From Dysidea avara (Eukaryota; Porifera; Demospongiae; Dictyoceratida; Dysideidae), in assembly GCF_963678975.1 (NCBI RefSeq), contig NC_089273.1, forward strand, positions 26,603,073 through 26,667,072: a stretch of 64,000 nt of DNA, in the 5' to 3' direction. The first letter of the stretch is position 1; every line of letters begins with the position of its first letter. The position numbers and the translations under genes were made by a program. Shown in pieces: positions 35,788 to 47,101 of this stretch. The notes beneath the pieces are model-generated. The model saw nothing but the letters and a program-made list of their open reading frames with translations, did not search any database and was not told the DNA's origin.

Positions 35788-37729
35788 AATAGGTGGATCT
35801 AGGAGACACTGTCAGGGGGGGCCAAAGGGGGGCAAGAAGTTTTAGTGCACAACATTGTTTATTCCACTAAGAGGATAAAAATAAAATTCTAGTATGCAAA
35901 TTATATTCATTTGCATAACTTTATTCAGCATGTAGATGGATGAATGATGGATGAATATAGTTTTTAGACGGTAGTTGGAGAAAAATTTTTAAAATTAGAC
36001 CTCCTAGGGTTGAATTTGAGAGAATTTTTGATAGCACTTAGCTAACAAAAATTCTACGGTATTCTTAGATTTGGCCAAAGCCTTTGACACTGTGGATCAC
36101 TCGATTTTGTGTACTAAGTTAATGTACTATGGCTTTCGAGGGTCATCATATGACTTGTTAATTAATTACTTAGCTCAACGGCAGCAAAGAACTTTATTTC
36201 AATCTAAGATGTCTAAATGGACTGCTGTTTCTATTGGTGTCCCTCAAGGATCCATCTTGGGTCCCTTGCTTTTTGCTTTATACATAAATGATTTGCCCTT
36301 GGTTGTAAGTCACTGCTTACTGGATCTCTATGCTGATGATGCTGAATTACATTTTTGTGGCTCAGATTTAAGGGTAGTGGAAAATGGTTTACAATCAGAT
36401 CTGAATTCTGTGGCTACATGGTTAGGGAGCTCATGTTTGTGTTTAAATGTTGATAAGTCTAGTTGTATGCTCATTGGTAGCCATCAGAGGGTGGCAAGTC
36501 AGACCCTTTCTGTCTCAATTGGTGGTAGTGTGTTGTCTCAGGTGCATTCTGTTCGGTATCTTGGAGTATTAATTGACTCTGCGTTGTCTTGGAACTTGCA
36601 TATTTGTAGTATGTTGTCTAGAGTTAGATCAAGGCTTGCTTCAATTATTCGGTTTGGGTCTCTGCCACCTGCAGTGTTGTGTGTATTACATTCAACATTA
36701 TTTTGTGATGCCACTTTTTGATTACTGTGATGTTATCTGGACTCCATCTACGGCAAAACAGACTTGTATGATTGAAAGGATTCATTCCAAATTTATGCAT
36801 AAGCTGCCGTCATCTTTCAGTTCCAAGTTTCAATTTACATTGATTGAACGTCGTCGTTTTCATACAGCTATTCAGATTTTTAAATCTTTACATTGAATTT
36901 CTCCTCCTTATTTACATGATATATTTCAGTTTTCGAAGGATGTTACTGGTCATCTTAGTCGTAATGTTAATCGTTTATTTGTTCCTAGAGTGTTTATCAA
37001 CTATGGCAAGCGAAACTTTTTTCTACCGAGGAACTGTTTTATGAAACAACCTTAAGTCCACTGTTACTGGGGCTGCCACTTTGTTGTCATTTCGTAATTA
37101 TTATCTTAATTCTTAATTCCTGTGTAATTTTGTCTATGTATCCTTAGTTGTGTATGTATGTTTGTTTGTTTTTTGTATATTATTAGTTATTGTATGTGTC
37201 TATTGTATGTTTGTTCAGGGCTCCACTGAAAATCAGTTTTACTGAGTGGACTCCCTGCTTAAAAATTACAATTACAATTACAATTACAACAAAGTGTATG
37301 CTTTGCAATGCATACAAAGATTGGTTAGCCTATCTGAGATAAACCTATTTGGTCGTAAAGTGTATACTAAATCAAAATAAGGAGTAGCTAGTTTTGTTAT
37401 GATTTGTAAAATTGTAAATTGATGTATTACAATTGCGACTGTTCTATTAGAGTAGTGACTGCTCTATTAGAGTATCTCGATCTTTGCACTAAAATTCAAA
37501 AAATTTGCCTCACTTTCTTTACAGTGGACAGGTGTACAGTTTAGTCATAGCGTACATTTCAGTAAACGGTTGTCTTCAATTTGCCCATTGACTTTCTATA
37601 TACTTCTGAATACAATGTAAATGCATGATTCTAGTTTCTGGTATCTATATAGTACTGTAGGTCCAAGGGGGCAAGAGAAGGGCCAGGGGGAGCACAGCAC
37701 CCCTTGGTCCCCCCTCAGATTCGCCTATG
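35788..37729. mobile_element. hAT-like element nested in 34891-37762, duplication TGGTCCGG
   Basis: The ends are AATAGGTGGATCTAGG and the inverse of CATAGGCGAATCTGAGG, similar to the CAGGGGCGGATTTAG end of the 45641 element. TGGTCCGG is at 35780-35787 and 37730-37737. It carries a LINE fragment and, near 37438-37478, two copies of the TCTATTAGAGTA motif. No transposase. Confidence 0.82.
36040..37290 (+). pseudogene. 5'-truncated LINE with reverse transcriptase palm, frameshifted
   Basis: The frame starts at palm motif A (LDLAKAFDTVDHS), then GVPQGSILGPLLFALYINDLP, the catalytic LYADDAEL, CLNVDKSSCML and SVRYLGVLIDSALSW. The frame ends at 36721; the protein continues one frame over at 36700-36893 (FDYCDVIWTPSTA, IERIHSKFMHKLP) and, after a stop, to about 37044. 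Fingers, endonuclease and ORF1 are missing. The 3' end is an (ACAATT)n-type tail at 37265-37290. It is the innermost level of a three-deep nest. Confidence 0.88.
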
Positions 37730-38189
37730 TGGTCCGGTCTGGTCCGGGTTTTCTAAATCCCCACATGCAATGCTAGGAGTCTTCAGTGGATAAACAACCA
37801 AAAGGATTGATACAATAATCACCGCGGCGGAGCTGAGGCGATTTTTACATCATTCCTGAGGGGTGTTTATGCACTGAAGAATTCTAGCAAGCATGTCTTA
37901 GTAATTTAGACAATGGTCTGTGGTTACTGGAATTTTGTTATGAACCCACAAAGTATGCAATTTGTTTGTTGAAGTTTGTGGCTAGGTGTTTTAATAGGTT
38001 CCACCTGTTTACAGGTGTCTTACTAGAATAAAAATCCTGCATACTTTGCAAATATCAAAGCATTCTTGACATGCCATTCTCTAAATAAAATAATAGCTAG
38101 CTCCACTATATTCTGAATACATATTATACACTGTGATCACTGTGTCAATCAGTGTCACAATGCTGGTGTACTGACACATACTTCTGGCC

Positions 38190-38343
38190 TCTAGATAATA
38201 GTTAGACGTCAAGAACCAGGGTTCTAAGCGATTTAGAAAACTCGAAGGCCCTGGGCTGTAGCGTCCGAGCGCAGCGAGGGCGCTACTAAGGGCCTGAGGG
38301 TTTTCTAAATCCCATAGAACCCAGTGGTTCTTGACGTCTAACT
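38190..38343. repeat. 154-bp palindromic element with CpG-rich loop
   Basis: GTTAGACGTCAAGAACC, GGGTTCTA, GATTTAGAAAAC and GGCCCT are each inverted on the other side of a GCGCAGCGAGGGCGC-containing loop near 38265. The stem is about 65 bp. Confidence 0.85.
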
Positions 38344-38344
38344 T

Positions 38345-38828
38345 ATTTAGACTACAACTCGTTATTGTACCTTGAGTTGACAGCTGCTTGTAAATGGGAA
38401 ATGTATGGCTAATTACTAGAAACAAGCCCTCTACACCTCCCTACATGGCAGGACCTCAGCGTGGCTGTTGCTACCCGTTTAAACGCCCATGCGTTGCCAA
38501 TGTTACAGGCGCGTGCTATGTATCGAAGTACTGGACTCAGCGACTGGACTACAACTCATTGTTGCTGTTGTTGTGCTCCGACAGCTGCTTGTAAGCAAGT
38601 AATGTAGTGTTGATTAGTACAAACAAGCCCATTACACCTCCCTCTAATTCAGTACGGCTGTTACTAGCCATTTAAACGCCCATGCGTTGCCAATGTTACA
38701 GGCGCGTAATTATCGTGTTTCGTATTGCCTCAGAGCGTAGTCTCTATTGGACATGACCGTGGCTCTACGAGATTTAGAGACCACGTTTTCAGCCAATCAA
38801 ATTTCAGTATCAAACTTGTTGTAGTCTA
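38345..38828. repeat. Tandem 200-bp duplication between TTTAGACTACAA ends
   Basis: Two units (about 38348-38545 and 38548-38710) share GACTACAACTC, GACAGCTGCTTGTAA and CGCCCATGCGTTGCCAATGT. The block begins TTTAGACTACAACTC and ends with the inverse of TTTAGACTACAAC at 38828, so it is probably one non-autonomous transposon. Confidence 0.7.
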
Positions 38829-39699
38829 AAGACTATTGTGCCATATTGTGATCATTTGCCATTTTACCTTCACCACCTTATAGTTGTGCATAGCCTCACC
38901 TCATACCTTAGTCATCTTCAGAGATATGCCACATCTACACTGCAAAGTAGTCAATTAAGAATCACACTGATTTTATTTCAGACTAAAAATTATTTGTGGC
39001 TGTTGTCTCTTTGTTGTACAAATGTTTCCAGGTGGCACAGTTAGTCAAAGTTGATGCATGACAGCACCTGGCTTGCAAATAGAATGATTTTCCACCATCA
39101 ATGTTGCCAATATTGCATTGATGCATACACTACTGCTTTATTGTGTTAATAATAAATCTAAACCAAAACAGCCAAGCTGTAAAAAAAGAGTGCGGCCCCC
39201 AAAAAGGCCAGGATGAAAAAGATGTGAAATCCAAGGTGGCGGCCAAGAAATAGCTGTGATGGTAGGTTAATGGCAAAAAATTAATTATGGCAATTCAGGT
39301 AAATTTGCATTGTCTCCTCCACTAGAATTCGGCACCAAATTCACCTGAAATGTCATAATTAAAATTTCTGCCATTATCCTACCATCACAGCCATTTCTAG
39401 GCTGCCACCTTGGATTTCACATTTTTATTCATCCTGGCCTTTTGGGAGCCGCACTCTTTTTTTACAGCTTGGCTGTTTTGGTTTAGATATCACTTCTTTT
39501 TGTATTGCAAGCCACAAAGCTAGTTATTAACTGGCTTTGGTGCTTTCTTCTAACTTGTTTTTCTGCAGGAATATTGGAACAAAGGAAGAAATGTTTTTCT
39601 GCAGGAATATTGGAACAAAGGAAGAAATGTTGTGTACAGTTTTTGGTCTGTTTAAAAATATTAATATATTTAACAATGAAAGACGATTTTGTTTCCAAC

Positions 39700-41060
39700 A
39701 CATATTTCTACAGGTTGATTTGTTTGTAGCTGATGCCTGTAAGGTAACATATATCCAGCTGATATTTCTACAGGGTGATTTGTTTGTAGCTGAATTCTCT
39801 AAATGATGGTTTCTTTGTAGCTGAACTCTCTACAAGGTAACTTCTTCTAGCTGATCTTTCTACAGCATAACTTGTTTGAAGCTGAACTCTCTACATGATG
39901 GTTTTTTTGTAGCTGAACTCTCTACAAGGTAACTTCTTCTAGCTTATCTTTATATAGGGCAATTTATTTGTAGCTGAATTCTCTACAGGATGGTTTGTTT
40001 GCAGCTGAACTCTCTACATGGTGGTTTATTTGTAGCTGAACTCTCTGCAAGGTGACTTCTTATAGCTGACTATCTAAACAGTGATCTTTTCATAGCTGAA
40101 CTCTCTACAGGGTGATTTGTTTGCAGCTGAACTCTCTACAAGATGATTTGTTTCTAGCTGAACTCTCTATAGGGTAACTTGTATGTAGCTGAACTATCTA
40201 CATGATGGTTTCTTTGTAGCTAAACTATATCAGGGTGATGTGGTTGTAGCTGAACTGTGATTTGTTTGTAGCTGAACTCTCTGCTAGATGGTGTCTTTGT
40301 AGCTGAACTCTCTGAAAGGTGATTTCTTCTAGCTGATCTCTCTACAATGTAACTTCTTGTAGCTAATCTCTCCACTGGGTGACTTGTGTCTAGTTGTATA
40401 CTTTACAAGGTGGTTTGTTTGTAGTAGAATACTCTACAGGATGATTTGTTGTAGCCAAACTCTCTGCAGGGTGATTTGTTTGTAGCTGAACTCTCTACAG
40501 GATGGTTTCGTTGTAGCTAATGTTGTTACAGGTGACCTTTTTTCTAGCTGATCTCTATACAGGATGGTTTCTTTTTAGCTTCAGGCAAGTTTTTTTCTAG
40601 CTGAACTCTCTCTGGGATGATCACTTCACAGCTGAGCCCTCTACAAGGTGGCTTCTTCTATCTGATCTCTCTACAGTGTGATTTGTTTGTTGTTGAACTC
40701 TCTACAAGGTGACATTTTCTAGCTGAGCTCTCTCTTATTTCTAGCTGATCTTTCTACAGAGTAACTTGTTAGTAAAGCTGTAGTCTTTACATGGTGGATT
40801 TTGGTTGTTAAATTCTTTGCATGAAAACTTGTTTGTAGCAGAACTTCTGAAGAGTGAATTGTTTGTAACTGAACTCTCTACAGGATGCATTACTTGTTTA
40901 TAGCTGAACTCTATTCAGTGTCACTTGTAATGTCTGAATCACTACAGCAATGTATTTGTAGCTGAACTCTCTATAGAGTGACTTGCTTGTTGCTGAACTG
41001 TCTATAAGATTACTTACTTGCACCTGAACTCCCTACAGAATAACTTGTAATGTAATAAAA
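39700..41060 (+). repeat. 31-bp minisatellite block, copy D
   Basis: Units as in copies A and C, more diverged towards the right end. Similarity to the copy A tail (TAATGTAATAAAATTCTATA) resumes near 41045. Confidence 0.92.
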
Positions 41061-41203
41061 TTCTATAATGGAGTAAATAAATTAACCGAATACTCTATTA
41101 GGGTGACTGTTCTATTAGAGTATCTCGATCTCGTATTTGCTACACGGAGTTGGCTTTCGAATCATAACTCAGTGGTTTGCAATCCAATTCTTCTATACTA
41201 CTG

Positions 41204-44017
41204 GGTGGGGACTATTCTACGGAACGGAATGATGGACTAAACCACGGAACGGAACGCTTTCTCAAATTGAAGCTTGCAACTTACCATTGCTGAAACTTCC
41301 CTTATAACACTGTGAAAAAAGAGGGATATAAGATGGTATTTCCAGTGGCTTATTGAATACAAAAAAGCTTGATATAACCTGTATTATACTAACAATCTCA
41401 TGTAAGGCTTTAGTTAATGTGTTAAACATACTGAAACCATATATGTGATGGTATAGTGTGGACATTATACTAGATATAAGCTATTTCAGGTAATGTAGTA
41501 AATAAACTGAAGCCATATATGCAATAGTATAGTATGTATTATACTAAAGTATAACATGAGTATAATACAGTGTTTATATTAAGGCTTATTTGTATTCAAT
41601 AAGCCACTGGAAATACCATCTTATATCCAACATTTTTCACAGTGTAAGTTAGCAGTGGCATCTCCAGTGGGTGATTAAACATAAGATAAAAAGAATTAAC
41701 GGATCAATTGTGGGTTTTTGTTGGTTGTCATTAGTAACGAAGTATTATTGTGGGATGAGCTGTATCAGTGATGTTCATCCATACGGAAGGGAACTTTATG
41801 TGAGCTGTTTTTCTTATTTAGACTTTAGAAAACAGTCTGGGCCGGTCTTTCAAGTCATAAGTCAGTGTATAAATAAAGCAAGCAGGAAGATACTGGTAAC
41901 AGGAAAGAGCCAGCTGAATTAAAACTTGAAGAATTTTGTGCAGTGTGTGAGGAGCAAATATTTTGGCAGACCGCAAGGAGGGTATATTCTGCAAACATCA
42001 CTGAAGTGTATGCATGGAGTTATTTATATATTAACAGCTGGTGCAGTGGACTAATGCCGTATTCAATAGTGAGCTAATTTTATCTGTTGGATGTGTCTGA
42101 CTGCTAGCCTTGAATCAGGCTAAATGCCAAAACTCCAAGATCAGCCAAATCTCTATTATAAGCCGCATGTGAAACCATGCCCGTAGCCACCAGGCAAACG
42201 TGATTTGGACCAGGATGTGTGTGTAATTTCAATGTATCTAGTCAGGCCTGAAATGGAACACTCACATTAATTACATACCACCTAAGAATCCTAGGCGTAA
42301 CATTTCACATGCTTCACTTCAAACAAAACAGGTTAAATTTGTTCGTCTATTTTCAAGTGATTTCCAGTCCAGCTGGTCCATGAAATTACAATGGGATCAC
42401 ATGTATTTGTTACAGTGTGGGTTGTCCTGTGTTGGATCTATTCTAGAGTTGAAATTTCAAGGTAGACTCACTGCCAATGTACTGACACTAGTACTGTTGT
42501 AGCATGTTTAAGTGGAGGACAAATGAAATCATTAGTAATGCTAGATTATTTATGTATACAAATTTTTCATAATGATTGATATCCCATTTTGATTTGTACT
42601 TCCACTTTGCAACATATTCAAGAACAAGAAGCTACCACACTTAATTTCCAACCACTGTCATTAATTAACCAAGATCTCACTAGTCTGTAATTCACCTTAC
42701 TGTAGTGATTTTATTGATTCATCTGTATGTTTTCTTCATTTTCCTTTGAAGTTGTACCAAGAGTTCATAATAAGGTGGAGAGTGTCTAACTTGAATGCAT
42801 TCACCAAACACTCTGCTTAAAGTAACACCTCGGCCTTATTTCAGAACAAAGGCTTTACCTTCTTCAGCAACACTAATCAACAGTTTTCTATCCCCCAGTA
42901 AAGGTGTTGATTTGATGATAGGTGAACTTTATGCAGGGTGTTTGTACAGGCCATACTGAGAGTTAGACACTCTCCCCCATACAAATCAGTATTACGAACT
43001 CTTGGTTGTACAGTATAGGTAAACAAAGATAAGTTTCTCTCCCATCTTAGTCTAGGATTTCTATTGACAAGGAAAATTCAATTATTTGAATACAGGCTCA
43101 AAATTGAGAAAATATAAAGAAAGTGAATTAATATTATACAGTCAGTTTGCTTTTGGATATTTAATGTCTCCAACCACAACAAAAATTCGATGAATCCATG
43201 CATCTCATCACTGGTCGTCTGAACATTCTGAAAGTGATACCTCACTCAATCAACCATATATTCTGTTTATTAGACTGAATAAAGTCATGATTACCTAAAC
43301 AATCACTTAATTAATGTTTTATAATTATCCTATTCCATTTTCTTGGAGGTTCCACTGAAAAAATGCAATTTCAGCAATGATAGCAGTTAGCCAAGCTGCA
43401 AGTTGATTCGGAAAGCATTCCATTCTGTAAAATAGACCCCATCCAGAATTCAACTCAGTACTCAGGCTGAGATATCTGACAATAGTCCACTACTCTGTTA
43501 ATGAATCATTGATGTTCACACAATATAGCCTCCTTGAGGTATCTAAATGTTTGCTCCTCACACACTGCACAAAATTCCTTTAGATTCTGCTTAGACTGAG
43601 TTGATTCAGCTTGTCGCCATACTTGTTTCCTTTGTAGTGAAGCTATACACATACTGATTTATGCCGATTAGAAAGGCTGGGCCTCAGACTGTACATTCTA
43701 AAGTCAAGTAAGTAAAAATAACTCACATACTAGTAAAAACAAGTCATGCATTAAGTTCCCTACTTGATATATCCGAACATGAACACACTGAGTCAGCTAT
43801 TCCCACAATTAGTACTTCGTTACTAATGACAACCAATAAGAACCCACAATCGATCCTTAAATTCGTTTTATCTTTCTTGGGGTACGTTTGATTACCTGCT
43901 GGAAGTGCCACTGATAATTTGTACAGCAATGGTAAGCTGCAAGCTTCAATCTGAGAAAGCATTCCGTTCCGCAGTTTAGTCCATCATTCCGTTCCGTTCC
44001 GTAGAATAGACCCCACC
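41204..44017. mobile_element. Mutator-like element, 2814 bp, 9-bp duplication ATACTACTG, 0.5-kb TIRs
   Basis: Left end GGTGGGGACTATTCTACGG and right end the inverse of GGTGGGGTCTATTCTACGG. ATACTACTG is at 41195-41203 and 44018-44026. The arms match over about 0.5 kb: GAAGCTTGCAACTTACCATT, GTTGTCATTAGTAACGAAGT (41725, inverse near 43815), GTGTGTGAGGAGCAAA (41946, inverse near 43556) and GTGGACTA. The left arm is lengthened by the nested MITE 41308-41644. The centre (about 42060-43480) has no transposase but holds another inverted pair (GTTAGACACTCTC, about 42785 and 42963). The open frames 41671-41922 and 43744-43962 are mirror images in the two arms, not genes. Confidence 0.87.
41308..41644. 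mobile_element. 337-bp MITE with TAA target duplication
   Basis: Ends CACTGTGAAAAA and the inverse of CACTGTGAAAAA. Long inner TIRs include GATATAAGATGGTATTTCCA and GTGGCTTATTGAATAC. TAA is at 41305-41307 and 41645-41647. A 3-bp TWA duplication fits PIF/Harbinger-derived MITEs. It lies only in the left TIR of the host element and is absent from the right TIR, so it inserted later. Confidence 0.87.
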
Positions 44018-44744
44018 ATACTACTGTAAGGACTTTCTATGATGATTATTCCAGCTATACACCGATTTTCAGCTCATTGCTCTAAGCGGTTTACCTAGTA
44101 GGCGTAAAATCTAATATATTTTTATTTATAAAAATCGATCGCGTAATTGTGACACAGGTTGAGTTTTGTGTCATATCTCCATGGTCTTTATCTTGATTCC
44201 TTTCAAACCACCAAAAGGCATTCCTACAATGGTTACTCCATCTACATAGTAATATTCAACTTATTCCATGAAGCGGTTTACCCTGTAGGCGTGACAACAA
44301 ATCAAATTTGTTTTACACGAATAATTGGTCATAACTCCCATACCATTCATCGGTTTTACACCAAAATTGATGCTGGTATTTGCCCCTTTCAGTGTGCCAA
44401 ATGTCAAGGCGATTGGAGTACGCTTTGCGTTTTATAGCAATTTTTTCTAGTGTGTGAAAACACGAAGAAGAATAACAACAAGAAGAATAAAAAACGAATG
44501 AAAAACCTGAAACTTTGGCAGCACGTATCTCGGATATGGCTATAGCAATTTCCTTTGAATGTGGTATGTACATTCCCCTGGCTGGCGGAAAATTCTGTAG
44601 CAAATTTGGTTACAATAGGATTATGGATCACCGAGATACAAAAGTTTGAAAATGACGTTTTCTTTCTTCCTATCAATATACCCACGGTGTGGTGCGCCGG
44701 CTTCTTGGGCCGCACGACACACTATAGTGGGTCTTGATACTTTA

Positions 44745-44998
44745 GGTTTAAGGAAGAAAATTCATCCCTCTTAGAGGAAGACTGAGTGTGGCCCTGACTA
44801 GACATTGGGTGACCTGCAGTTCAAATCCTGGGGTTGGAGGGATTCTTTTTCCTTACTTTGGCCCCTTTTCTGTTACACCTTTCCAGCTATAAGTCATTAA
44901 GTTTAAGTCCTTAAAATTAGGTTAGGTAATCCTAAGGCTGCAGCACATATTGTTGTAGACCTTCAGTACTGGTCACTGTAAAGTAATAATAATAATAA
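44745..44998 (+). ncRNA. Possible SINE with B-box and (AAT)n tail
   Basis: About 250 bp with a B-box-like GCAGTTCAAATCC at 44817, a less clear A-box region before it, and a 3' (AAT)n tail near 44985-44998. It follows directly after composite copy D. The tail resembles that of the LINE at 9027. No second copy was seen in the window, so this is tentative. Confidence 0.35.
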
Positions 44999-45039
44999 TT
45001 GTGTATCTCCAGTATGTAATCTGTAGTATGGCGGAGTGT

Positions 45040-45062
45040 ATTGTGTGTGTGTGTGTGTGTGA
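45040..45062. repeat. (GT)n microsatellite
   Basis: About eleven GT units following ATT. Confidence 0.9.
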
Positions 45063-45299
45063 ATATAGTATACATACACCAATATTAAATGTTGCATACA
45101 TGCACTTAGGTCTTCTCCATGCAAACCTATGTGATAACCTCACTATGTGAGGCCCTCATCCACCCAACCACTGCACCATGACTCAAACAATACGGCATTA
45201 TAATTTGGGTTGTAAATGGGCCAAACAAGGAGGGAAATCTAGGCACTTTTTCGTGATGGATAGGACACATCAGCACACGTGCAAGATAGAACACATCAG

Positions 45300-45640
45300 C
45301 ATGCCAGTGGCGTAGCCTGTCCTCCGTGGATGGATGGGCACACTCACCTACACATTTCACTCATGCAACTAACATAAAATGCGAATCCATCCTTAGCGGA
45401 CTCTACATACATTTCGTTTAAAACTGTTTCAAAAGACCATAAATGTAACTAGCTAATAATACGCTATGCTACTGTTCCTGCAGCTTATTTCACTAGTCTA
45501 ATATTACTGCGTTAATGATTTAGAAGCTAGAAATTGACATTAACTTATTACACCTCTTTGTCTTAGTCTCCTTTAACTCAACCGTACTTGTACACAACTC
45601 TTTGTACTCCAGCCTGACTCTTCAGAAAATTGTATGGCTT
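45300..45640. repeat. Segment duplicated at 51115-51440
   Basis: Shared blocks include CACTCACCTACACATTTCAC, CTGTTCCTGCAGCTTATTTC, AGAAGCTAGAAAT and CCAGCCTGACTCTT, in the same order and orientation. The homology continues across the hAT insertion at 45641 into GTATGGCTTA at 51447. A dispersed repeat or a small segmental duplication. Confidence 0.8.
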
Positions 45641-46467
45641 CAGGGGCGGATTTAGTAGGGGGGCTTTGGGGGCTCAAGTCCCCCTTCATATTTAGGATCA
45701 ATATGCTGAGTAGTATAATGAAATTTTGTCTTAGCATAATTATATGATCACTAATAATACAAATATTCATAAAACTACCTTATAAACATCTTTCCAAGGT
45801 ATTATCAGTGGAGTTTATGCAACAAGGACCTGGATCAGCATTGGAAGTGTACAAGATCGAGATACTCTAATAGAGCAGTCAGCTAACTACTCTAATAGAA
45901 CATTCACTTGACACATGTAGTTGGTTCTGTTATGGACTTTTTCCAAATCTGCCTGCACCTATACATACAATGAAGTGCATTGGTCTGTTTAAAGGGCTTC
46001 ATTCATCTACTTGTGTAGTTAATATGTATGGCAATACTTAATTCAGGTACACAATTTCCATTGAAAATGCTCTCAGATTCAATGTTGTATTGTTCAAATT
46101 TCAAAATTTTCCACTTTCAACATTCTTATTCTAACATGCACCTATACAGTGTTGTGCAATTGTGAGAGGGGTGCATCATGTACTTGGTTGTCTGTACCTA
46201 CCCAAGCTTTTCCATTAGCAAAATGCTTCAGAGAGACATACCTATAATCTAAAGGCAGTATATAAAATATCTACAGGTATGAATTTTATGTGGAAATGTC
46301 TCCAAATTGCAGTATTTTTCAAAATTTTCCTGGGGGGGGGCATGCCCCCAGACCCCCTAGTTCCAGCATGCTTTGCATGCTGGGAAGTGTGCTACTCACA
46401 CCTCTACCCAAGAGATTAGTACCTGAGTTAACCCCCCCCACCTTTATAAATCCTAGATCCGCCCCTG
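45641..46467. mobile_element. hAT-like element with CAGGGGCGGAT ends
   Basis: Left end CAGGGGCGGATTTAGTAGG and right end the inverse of CAGGGGCGGATCTAGG. The left flank ends TATGGCTT and the right flank begins GGCTTAG, so at least GGCTT is duplicated; the expected 8 bp may have lost 3. The related site near 51447 reads GTATGGCTTAATTCAG, an empty-site equivalent. The length is 827 bp with no transposase; the frame 46290-46514 covers a G/C-rich subterminal run and is not a gene. It contains a copy of the CTCTAATAGAGCAGTCA motif at 45857. Confidence 0.85.
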
Positions 46468-46904
46468 GGCTTAGTTCACCCGTGAGTTTCAATTTTCACT
46501 TCCAAATGACTTAATACCACTTTTCGTATATCACTTTAGGTCACTTAACCTCAAAAACTAAAGAATATCTGTGCTGCTGCTCAGAATTCAATTGAAAAAT
46601 AGGCTGGATTCCCCCTTCCTCTCTTCCCCTGCTTAAAATTTGTATCACGTGATGCTGTACATTAAACAGAAAGCACCAAAATTATTTCGATTACGCGATG
46701 CTATCATTGAACTTATATCAATATCAACTGCTGATTTACAACAAATTATCGTTGGTAGCGCGATACTATCTTACTACAGTACCGCTCAATATTAAGTTCA
46801 CAGCGGACGCGTTACGCGTGATTTCCACACGCGTGAACTGCTGTACATACACGCGGCTTGACTTCGTGTACACGCAACTACATGCGTGACTTGCTACACG
46901 CATT

Positions 46905-47005
46905 ACGCGTGTAGCTAAAGTGCACTACGCGTGTAGCTGAAGCGCACTACGCGTGTAGCCTAAGCGCACTACGCGTTTAGCCAAAACGAGTGTAGCTAAA
47001 ACGCG
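46905..47005. repeat. 22-bp CpG-rich tandem repeat with ACGCGT
   Basis: Units of about 22 bp read GCGCACTACGCGTGTAGCTA plus two bases; four to five copies, each with TACGCGT. Further CACGCG words precede it from 46805. ACGCGT is the binding core of MBF-type cell-cycle factors in fungi; meaning here is unknown. The repeat lies upstream of the 47475 locus. Confidence 0.85.
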
Positions 47006-47042
47006 TGACACAAACTCTAATTAACGCGACACCGACACTGGG

Positions 47043-47101
47043 GTACTGAGTTCAACCATAAATAGTATATTCTACTGTAGAATATACTATCTGTGGTTCA
47101 G
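47043..47101. repeat. 59-bp palindrome
   Basis: Arms CTGAGTTCAACCATAAATAG and AGTATATTCTAC are mirrored on the right as ATACTATCTGTGGTTCAG. It lies upstream of the 47475 locus. Confidence 0.82.

Larger units (their letters stand above)
34891..37762. mobile_element. Mutator-like long-TIR element, 9-bp duplication ACATGCAAT, split by a hAT
   Basis: Left end GGGGGTTTAGAAAACCCGG and right end the inverse of GGGGATTTAGAAAACCCGG. ACATGCAAT is at 34882-34890 and 37763-37771. Long arms follow: 34891-35275 is inverted at about 35440-35787 (for example GCAACAGCGATCGC, CACTACACAGTCGCTACAAA, AAGATAACAGCAAACCT). The last 25 bp of the right arm lie beyond the inserted 35788-37729 element. Without that insertion and its target duplication it is about 0.9 kb. 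A 9-bp duplication with long arms fits MULE-type elements; no transposase is present. Confidence 0.85.
39158..44738 (+). mobile_element. Composite element copy D, interrupted by a 2.8-kb insertion
   Basis: Palindromic head 39158-39490, spacer with a duplicated 43-bp GGAATATTGGAACAAAGGAA unit near 39570-39630, 31-bp minisatellite 39700-41060, motif at 41106-41130, body 41130-41203 and 44027-44690, then CTTCTTGGGCCGCAC with a decayed hairpin and CTTGAT at 44738. Copy A shows the uninterrupted body at the insertion point (TACTACTGCAAAGACTTTC near 2313). Confidence 0.87.

Noticed and set aside
44159..44603. Frames on both strands near composite copy D
   Set aside because: These are repeat body sequence, matched by diverged frames in copy A (2444-2626, 2698-3000) without conservation of length.
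46290..46514. 74-codon frame with Pro-rich segments
   Set aside because: It covers the G/C-rich subterminal run of the hAT-like element and its TIR.
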